A stretch of DNA of 64,000 nt from Apodospora peruviana (Eukaryota; Ascomycota; Sordariomycetes; Sordariales; Lasiosphaeriaceae): the NCBI GenBank assembly GCA_033439685.1, contig JAUEDM010000001.1:4278001-4342000 (forward strand), read 5' to 3'. Below, piece by piece: positions 57,253 through 64,000 of this stretch. The translations under genes and the position numbers were made by a program. The notes below the pieces were generated by a model, which saw only the letters and a list, made by a program, of their open reading frames with translations, had not been told where the DNA came from and ran no database searches. The first letter of the stretch is position 1. Every line of letters begins with the position of its first letter.

Positions 57253-59467
57253 GAATTTCTAGATCAACATGGTCTACCTGGAATGGAACGAAGGCAAAGG
57301 AACTTCCATGCATATATGAGGGTGGTGATCATTCTTCATGAAGCCGGTGATATTGGGCCCAACTTCATTTCTGCATAACGTTATTATGTTCAGTTGTAAT
57401 ACAGTTGTATTTGGATCTTGCTAGGACTCATGTATGGACATATGGAGAGAAAACAAGACTGTAAATTCATGCTCATTTTAACATCATTTAATCAGGTCTC
57501 GCTCCGCCGGCTATCAGCTGATGGTTCTACACGTGTATATAATGGTTGTGATATGGTAAGTGTAAGACTACAACGGTTTCATATATCTTCCAAGTTTCTT
57601 TTAAGCTGCCAAAACAGAACTCGGGTTAGGGTTCAAGCCGTGAGCACTACACGGACGGCATTTCAGTCGCTTGAGAAGTCGGTGATGGGATTGGATGGGG
57701 GTGATTGGGCCGTAAGCGATGCGTACTCCGTCTAGGTCTCACCAGAGTGACGCATCAGCGGGTTTGTCGCTCGGATTGGCCAGTCGGATTGGCACGAAAT
57801 AGTCTTATCAGAGAAAGTATTAATCTGCCTAGCAACACCTCCCACCAAAGTGGGTGTGGTGCGATCTGAGACTTGCACGCGGCACGATGTAAGGTACAGC
57901 CTTGGGAATAGGGGCAATGAAGTTGGGAAGGAATTGACGCTTTGCTAAAGAAAGCCACCGAGCAAGATGCTCAGCCTTCGGCCCAGTGGCTGCCTTTGGT
58001 GTTAGTGCAGCTCGAATGGTGGCGGTGGTCTCCGGGACCCGGATAGCCGTCCACTGATGGACAACGAACGACCCAGCCACCGGAAGGTGGGGTCCTTTTC
58101 GAGCAAGGAGACGCTTCCGCAGCAGCTCGAGGCAGATTGATCGCTTTCTGGCTCAAGCTGCTGGGTGCAGTTTCCTGTTTGGAATCAACGTTATGAAGCG
58201 CTGACTGCCCGATACGACCACGGATCACGAGTGTCCATGGAAATTGGCTGTTCAAGCTGAAGTCGAGGGAGAGGAATTTCCTTTCAAGAGCTTCGTGAAA
58301 GCCGGTTGCGGGTATCGGGAGTTCCCCACGTCTGTTCCATCACAATGAAGCCGGGTTATCCACCTGATTTTGGTCGGGCATAAAGATTATTTCAGTGAGC
58401 AGAAAAGCTAGCTTCAAGTTACGAGCAACAAGTTCTGGGTACGATGAACGCTGGAGCACTGTAGACAGGGCTCTCTCGTATTTAAATTCCACCGATTCGA
58501 GTCTTGATGCACCGCATCGGCTGCGTGCTCTGTATGGCCGGTTTTTGAGAGTTGGCCGTCATCCCAAAATTGTCAGGGAATCAAGTTTCTCAGTAGCCGC
58601 CGAGAGCAAAGTCCAAGTTTGAAACACTCGTCGGTTTTTTTTTCAGCAAAAAGCACATCTTGAACATTTGACTGTTTCTTCGTCCTTTACCGCAACTGCT
58701 GATGATGATGACGATAATACTGTGGCGATATTTGTAGCATCTGCAATCTTGACAACAGCCGGGTTGCATCCTTCGCCGGCGAGACACTCAGCTGACGTGT
58801 GAACGAGATCTCCGTGGGGAATCGAAGCCGTTCAATTGAGTGAACCCTGGAGACTTGGCAACCACCTGGTTGCGAGGTCAGGCCAGCCCGTGCCCACTTT
58901 GCATGGCCCAGGCGGGAACCCCTTCCACCGCTCGCCGCCTGTGAAGAACCCTGCCTGCGCTGCCAGCTTCCCAGCTCTGGGACCGACTCCCGTCGCCTTA
59001 CTCCGTACCCACGGAATTCTTCGCGAGTTCATCATCACAGTGACGAAGCTGGTAATGCCACAAACTGAACGAATTTTCTGAGTTATCGGTTTCCCACTTG
59101 GGTTCCTCGATTGCTGTTCTCTACTTTTCGAATAGTCAGACTTGTCAGCAAGTGACGCCAGGCGAGTTTACCAAGGTACCTCGGACTTTTGGACGACGAT
59201 CATTGTGACCAACCCTCCGACCTGGACGTGAGCCATTGCCCCATCAACGGCCACCCAACGTCGTTCAGCTCTCAGCCTTTTCAACTTCGAGATCAGCCAC
59301 ACACGATCTAACACTTGACGATTTGCTCCAACCCGAAACTACCTGCTCCTCACTTGGATCCGCGTGAGCTCCCGGCGGAGCGCAATGCGGATGCTGCTTC
59401 GTCCTTCATAGCAAGGCGATAAACAGAACTTCGAGATCATCCCGATTGTCTCGAACCTGTCGAGAGG
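57253..59467. other. Long intergenic spacer
   Basis: 2.2 kb without a gene I can support. A minus-strand stretch around 57830-58255 stays open in two overlapping frames, but shows no motif, no start context and no splice logic. The rest is the promoter of the next gene. Confidence 0.5.
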
Positions 59468-61158
59468 ATGCGTGTGCCTCCCCTTCGGATACCCGTCCCG
59501 GTCTTCGAGCCATCACTGGCCCCTGCCATATTTGAAGTATCGTCATCGTCATCGTCAAGATTAAGCCCCCGTCGCGATATCGATCAGGCCGCGCAAAAAC
59601 CAAAAGCGACCACAATTGTAAGTTTGGCCAAGTAGTCAAGTCACAAATACTAGAGAGGAACCACCGAACTGACTCCCAAAATAAGGCCATCGCGGCCGTA
59701 GTGTCCGGTCTGCTGCTCCTCCTCGCCGCCGTCATCCTAATACGCACCCTTCGCATCCGCCACCCGAACCCAAAGTACATCCCGACCCGCGTGCTCAAGC
59801 GGCTATGGACCGACTGGAAGGTGCCGGAGTACCGCAAGGGCACCAAAGCCCACGCGTATGAGCAGACCCGCGCCGAAGACGACTTTGCCCGCCGCAACGC
59901 CAACCCCACGACGGAGGATGGGTTGGCCGACACCAATAACACAACCGCTGCTGCTGCTGCCAGCACGACCACCAATGCAAATGGTGGTGTGGACCGCAAC
60001 ACCTCGGTCCGCAGCGTCATGACGCTTCCCGTCTACCGGCCCCGAGCGACAGAAAACGAACAGGTGCTCGGCCGCGAGGGCGAGCGCGACGGCATCGACG
60101 TGGTGGTGGAAATGCCGACGGCGGAGGATGAGGAGGCGTTGCGAGAAGAGGAAATGTCGGCGCTGTACCAGATCCGCGTGGCGCGGCGGCGGCAGATCGC
60201 CGAGCGCGAAGAGCGCAGACGATTGCGGAGAGAAGCGCGGGAGGCGAATAACGTGGTTGCGCTCCAGGAGCTGCGCAACCAGACGCGCGCATCGACGGGA
60301 CGCAACACGGACGAGATTGAGGAGCTGCGGCAGGAGCACGAGCGCATCCGAGAGACGCGGCAGCGCGCCGTCAGTAGCGTCAGTTATGCCGATCTGGGCG
60401 TCGCGCGAGCCGACGGGACGCGGATCCGCGCCAACAGTACCGAGAGCGAGCGGATCGGGCTGCTGAGTGATGCGGCGAGTATCGGCCAGCAGCAGCGTCC
60501 CGGGACTGGGGAGACCGGTCTTTTGCATAGGAGGGACAGGAGCGCGAGTTCGGTTATCAGTATCGATACGCTGAGGAGTCATAACGAACTGGGTGCGCCC
60601 GAGTCGCCTGCCATGGAAGGAGGCAGCACGTACAGCCTGGCAAGTCTTGGTGCGCCGAGCAGCAGGGTGCGGTCGAGGACGAACTCGGTCAACACGCCGC
60701 GGGTATCAATCACCGCCTCGTCGACGCGGGCCGGGTCGAGTCCCGAGATGATCGATGCCTCCGCGGAAGACAGCGGTGGCGATTTAGGCGACCATAATAT
60801 GCCCCCGCCACCGGGGTACGACGATGTGAGCTTGGATGAAACGGGGCCGGGGCCCTCGACGCCGTCATTGTTCGGAGGCATATCGGGGCGAAATAGCCCG
60901 TACAACGAGCCGCCGCCGGATTACGATTACCCGATCGGCGGCCCGGGTCCGGCGCAGTCGAGGACTAACCGGCTGTCGGCGCATATGGAGGATTTGGCGA
61001 TACATACGGTGCGGACGTCGTCATCGGATGGTGACGAGAGGCAACACCAGCAGAGATCGTCGCCGCAGAGGGGGGTGGGCGGTACACCGCAGCTGCCGAG
61101 CTTGCGGTTGAGCCAGCTACCACAGATTGTGATTGACCCGTCGAGCGCGAGGCCGTAA
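59468..61158 (+). CDS. Fungal single-pass membrane protein with disordered cytosolic tail
   Basis: Exons 59468..59617 and 59686..61158, 540 residues. A 50-residue N-terminal part precedes one membrane helix (AIAAVVSGLLLLLAAVILI, about 52-70). The conserved block HPNPKYIPTRVLKRLWTDWKVPEYRKG follows. The remaining 440 residues are low-complexity and charged: a coiled-coil-like Glu/Arg stretch (EEALREEEMSALYQIRVARRRQIAEREERRRLRR) and Ser/Pro/Gly segments with PPPPGYDDVSLDE and NEPPPDYDYP, which are PPxY-like and may recruit WW-domain ubiquitin ligases. Similar proteins occur across filamentous ascomycetes without a known role. The start is chosen because splicing joins the short N-terminal exon in frame. 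Confidence 0.75.
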
Positions 61159-63528
61159 TCTTTTGAAGAAGACATTTATTTGGGGGAGGAGCTGATATAT
61201 TACCGCTTTTGAAGCTTTTGTGACAACTTGGTATAACATACCTGCCGTGGAGGAAGAGGGAAATGTACTTGATGAACAACGAATGATTGGAATGGAAATG
61301 GCCACTGGTATGGATGGGGCGTAATGGATGGTGTTCTCTGTCTATCCTTTTGGGGGTTTGATCTGGTTCGGTATGGGGGCTCTGATCAAGACATATTCTG
61401 TTCATCTCTCACCGAACTCTTCTTTTATTCCACCTACACCTCCCTTTGGTGGATTAGTTTTGTTTGGTCTATCTTTCCGACTCTTGACAACCTGTAAATA
61501 CATAAATATATACCATTAAGTACTTGGAATCTACGGATGAAGAATATGGGAAAGGATCTTATTTCACTTATCTTGGTTACCTACCTTAGTCAAGTAGATG
61601 GTCGGAGAAAGGTCTCAACACATCGCCCCTACCTTGGTAACTGTGTATCTCATTCATGGTAAATCTGAAGTCAATTGGACTCGAGATCTTTTCGATCTGC
61701 GGTACTGCAATAGCGATGCAGGGAGTGAGCTGAGTTTGGGAGTCGTCGCTGCGGGTGGAGACGGACAGACTAACATGATCTCCTGAGGCGGACAGTTTTG
61801 CATCGTGATACTATCGGGTTCACGACCCGAGACCAAAATCGAGATGAAAAGCTTGATAATTGACCAAACCATTTCTGGCCTTCTGTCGTGGTCGCCAAGA
61901 TGCAGTGCAGGAATGGCTTTACACCTACGTACTACTTTGCCTTACCGGTAGGTAGATAGCTTCAAGCTACCTCCCGTCAACCGGTGGTGAAAAAGCCGCT
62001 TTCCAACAGGACTTATTTATTCACCCACCTTATTCAGATTTCCGCGGGGTTTGCAAGGGACCAATCTGATATCTTGGCATAACTATCTTCCGAAACTTTC
62101 TCTGAAGTCCTAATCTTGTCAGCCAATGACGACATCGTTCGAAGGGCGCATTGGTAATTGACTTTTTAATCTATTCCGTACCGTCTCTACGGATAGTTTA
62201 CAGTGGAGCTTTCAGGGCGGCTGAGCTGCTGATTAATGGAAATCTCTCTCTTTCTTGATGGGAGTCGGGCCCTCTGAAACATGATGCCGTCCATGAAGTT
62301 GATCGGCAGATAAGATTCTCATCAATCTTTGTAAGGTTATGTACGAATAACCTGTTTTGATGTGATTCCTCGGCAGTACGGGTATCTGCTTTTTAACGGT
62401 ACGGAATATTGGACGGGAATCATGGAATGGACCGGTGACAGCTGACCAAGTAAGTAGTGTAAGTCAAGCGAATTGAGCATCGTTTTCTATCATGCTGTGG
62501 TTTCTCAAAGAGAGACAAAATGGCAGACAGCAAGGTAAAAATCCAACTTCCCTGAACAGGAAATGAGCCTACTTATCGAAGAACCTGATAAGGCAGGTAG
62601 GTAGGTAGGTGCCTTAGCCGCCCGTCATTTGCACCGGAAATGCATCCCGAGACGCGGCACCGGAAGCGGGGGCTCGCCACTCTGAATGCCAACATCCGTG
62701 ATAAGTCTCTACAACCAATGACTGCACCATCTGGTCCAGTATGGTAACACATATTACACTCATCAGTCTGCAGGTGACATGTAAGATTGAGTTAAGGTAG
62801 GAGATAATTACTAACCAACACACATAGACATTTCATGCCCTTTAACTGGATGTACCTTGATAAACATTTTCCCCAACCCAGAATAATCTTGCACATGACC
62901 TCGGCTCGTCGCGACGCGAAGTTGGCTGTTAGTCAGATGCAACACTACTTCACACCCACCACGCCAAGCCTAGGTCTAGTCTATATTGGGGTCTGATAGA
63001 AATGGCATCCGAAAGGCAAAAATGAAGATGCCGATTTGTAATGGGATTTGTTGCCGGATAGACTACCTTTCCTTTCCTTGTTTCAGTAACTCCATATTAA
63101 ATATATCTTTGTCTTGGCCCTCGATGATGAAATGGTGCCTCTCAAACCTCAACTCACAGACAGCTTCTCCAAACTCAGACCTTCGTATAAGTACGAGCTC
63201 GGCAACCGATTCCCGATATCTTGGCAAAGAGCTTGGGCGGGGAGAAAAGTAAATACGGTTAGGGGACGACTACCGGTACCGATCCGACGAGCGAGCAACC
63301 AACACTACCTCACCCCGCTTCCACGAAGAGAACAGGATCGACACTCCACATTCAACATCGTGGTATCTGTTTCTTCAACTTCAGGTTACTTCTCCTTTTC
63401 TCTCGAATTCTTCGAAGGCGAAGGCTGGTGGCGAGAGAATATCATCCCTATTCCTACCTTAGCTACCAGCGTTCGGCCGGTCTCACTCCCTAGGTCCACC
63501 AAGTTAGCAGGGGAAAGAAACAACAACC
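61159..63528. other. Long intergenic spacer
   Basis: 2.4 kb with no gene supported. It contains short AGGTAGGTAGGT repeats (about 62595) and the promoter of the MFS gene at its right end. Confidence 0.5.
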
Positions 63529-64000
63529 ATGGAGATGGAACCGGAAAAGGACCCGAGGATATTAGACTCCTCCGCCTCCTCCTCTTCCGAACTCCAGATC
63601 GCCGATGCCGATACCGATCTCCGCAGAAACACCAACGTCTCCGCCAAGGCCATCGAGGCCGGTGCCGCCGGCCCGAACCCTTCCTTCCCGGCGGCAGCAA
63701 CCGCTACCGCACCGGCAGACTCACCCCTCGCCGATCTCTCCACCGTTACCGTTACCGCTGCTCCGGTATCCGTTAACGGCGTAGGCCCGATCCCCGACGG
63801 CGGCCTCCAAGCCTGGATGCAAGTTGTCGGCGCCGTGGTCATCCTCATCGACACATGGGGCCTGATCAATACCTTTGGCGTGTTCCAAGCCTACTACGAG
63901 ACCCACCAACTCAGCGAATCCTCGTCCTCCGACATCTCATGGATCGGATCCATCCAAGCCTCCCTCCTCATGCTCGTCGGCGTCTTCTCCGGTCCGCTCT
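63529..64000 (+). CDS. Monocarboxylate-type MFS transporter, 5' part
   Basis: The first 157 codons of a gene that continues past the window. The N-terminal about 75 residues are hydrophilic and rich in Ser, Ala and Asp. Then comes IPDGGLQAWMQVVGAVVILIDTWGLINTFGVFQAYYET, the hallmark first helix of fungal monocarboxylate-permease-like MFS proteins (the PDGGxxAW motif). Helix 2 follows (DISWIGSIQASLLMLVGVFSGPL). Plasma-membrane transport of small carboxylic acids or related metabolites is likely; the substrate cannot be predicted. The start ATG is followed at once by a second in-frame ATG (MEMEPEK). Confidence 0.88.
   Translation, partial: MEMEPEKDPRILDSSASSSSELQIADADTDLRRNTNVSAKAIEAGAAGPNPSFPAAATATAPADSPLADLSTVTVTAAPVSVNGVGPIPDGGLQAWMQVVGAVVILIDTWGLINTFGVFQAYYETHQLSESSSSDISWIGSIQASLLMLVGVFSGPL

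Noticed and set aside
57755..58255. Overlapping minus-strand open frames in the long spacer
   Set aside because: No conserved motif, no splice logic, no clear start; could be chance or an unrecognised relic.
59803..60582. 259-residue minus-strand frame opposite the fungal membrane protein
   Set aside because: Antisense shadow with His/Arg bias and no motif.
1..64000. CRISPR arrays, bacterial operons or prophage
   Set aside because: The window is eukaryotic, with spliceosomal introns; no such structures are present.

Overview
This window is nuclear DNA of a filamentous ascomycete, most likely a Sordariomycete and perhaps the Sordariales. The evidence is the gene content: a PTH11-like rhodopsin-domain receptor, a NACHT-TPR NLR, a killer-toxin-like LysM/GH18 chitinase, an ACS-family permease and a PTR2 transporter. 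Introns are short (about 50-80 nt) with GTRNGT donors and YAG acceptors. Genes have GC-rich third positions and sit in long AT-richer spacers. Coding exons were joined by reading splice sites and checking that the phase closes. Functions come from motif and family recognition only; no database search was run.

Layout. 0-3.5 kb: a large DUF3433-type membrane protein (minus, runs off the left edge). 5.4-6.4 kb: ribosomal protein eL42 (RPL44) with an unusually long second intron. 7.4-8.5 kb: a Ser/Thr-rich single-pass membrane protein. 9.1-10.1 kb: a MYND-finger fragment and a small cysteine-rich secreted protein. 10.7-14.6 kb: an NLR. 16.4-18.2 kb: a frameshifted membrane protein with a 57-nt tandem duplication. 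20.1-21.5 kb: the rhodopsin-domain protein. 21.9-26.7 kb: a divergent pair of a TauD-type sulfonate dioxygenase and an ACS permease, probably a sulfonate-use module. 27.7-28.4 kb: a secreted Cu-SOD-like protein. 29.5-33.8 kb: a secreted berberine-bridge-type FAD oxidase and a DHA1/VMAT-like MFS exporter. 34.7-35.6 kb: an RraA-family protein. 36.8-38.8 kb: a PTR2 peptide transporter whose first coding exon is 4 nt. 39.5-46.4 kb: the most striking locus, a 1369-residue killer-toxin-like chitinase divergent from a small lysine-rich secreted protein. 48.2-52.0 kb: an intronless ankyrin protein. 52.8-54.2 kb: a decayed fatty-acid-hydroxylase-superfamily gene. 54.4 kb: a tRNA-like gene. 55.6-57.3 kb: a carrier-family protein. 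59.5-61.2 kb: a fungal single-pass membrane protein. 63.5 kb to the right edge: a monocarboxylate-type MFS transporter (partial).

The best candidate for an under-described system is the 39.5-46.4 kb locus. The chitinase has the architecture of the alpha/beta part of yeast zymocin: LysM, CBM18 and GH18 domains, then a Cys-rich part, Kex2-like sites and a hydrophobic C-terminal segment. Its divergent neighbour is a secreted, lysine-rich, single-domain protein that could be its cargo. That link is an inference from position and architecture.
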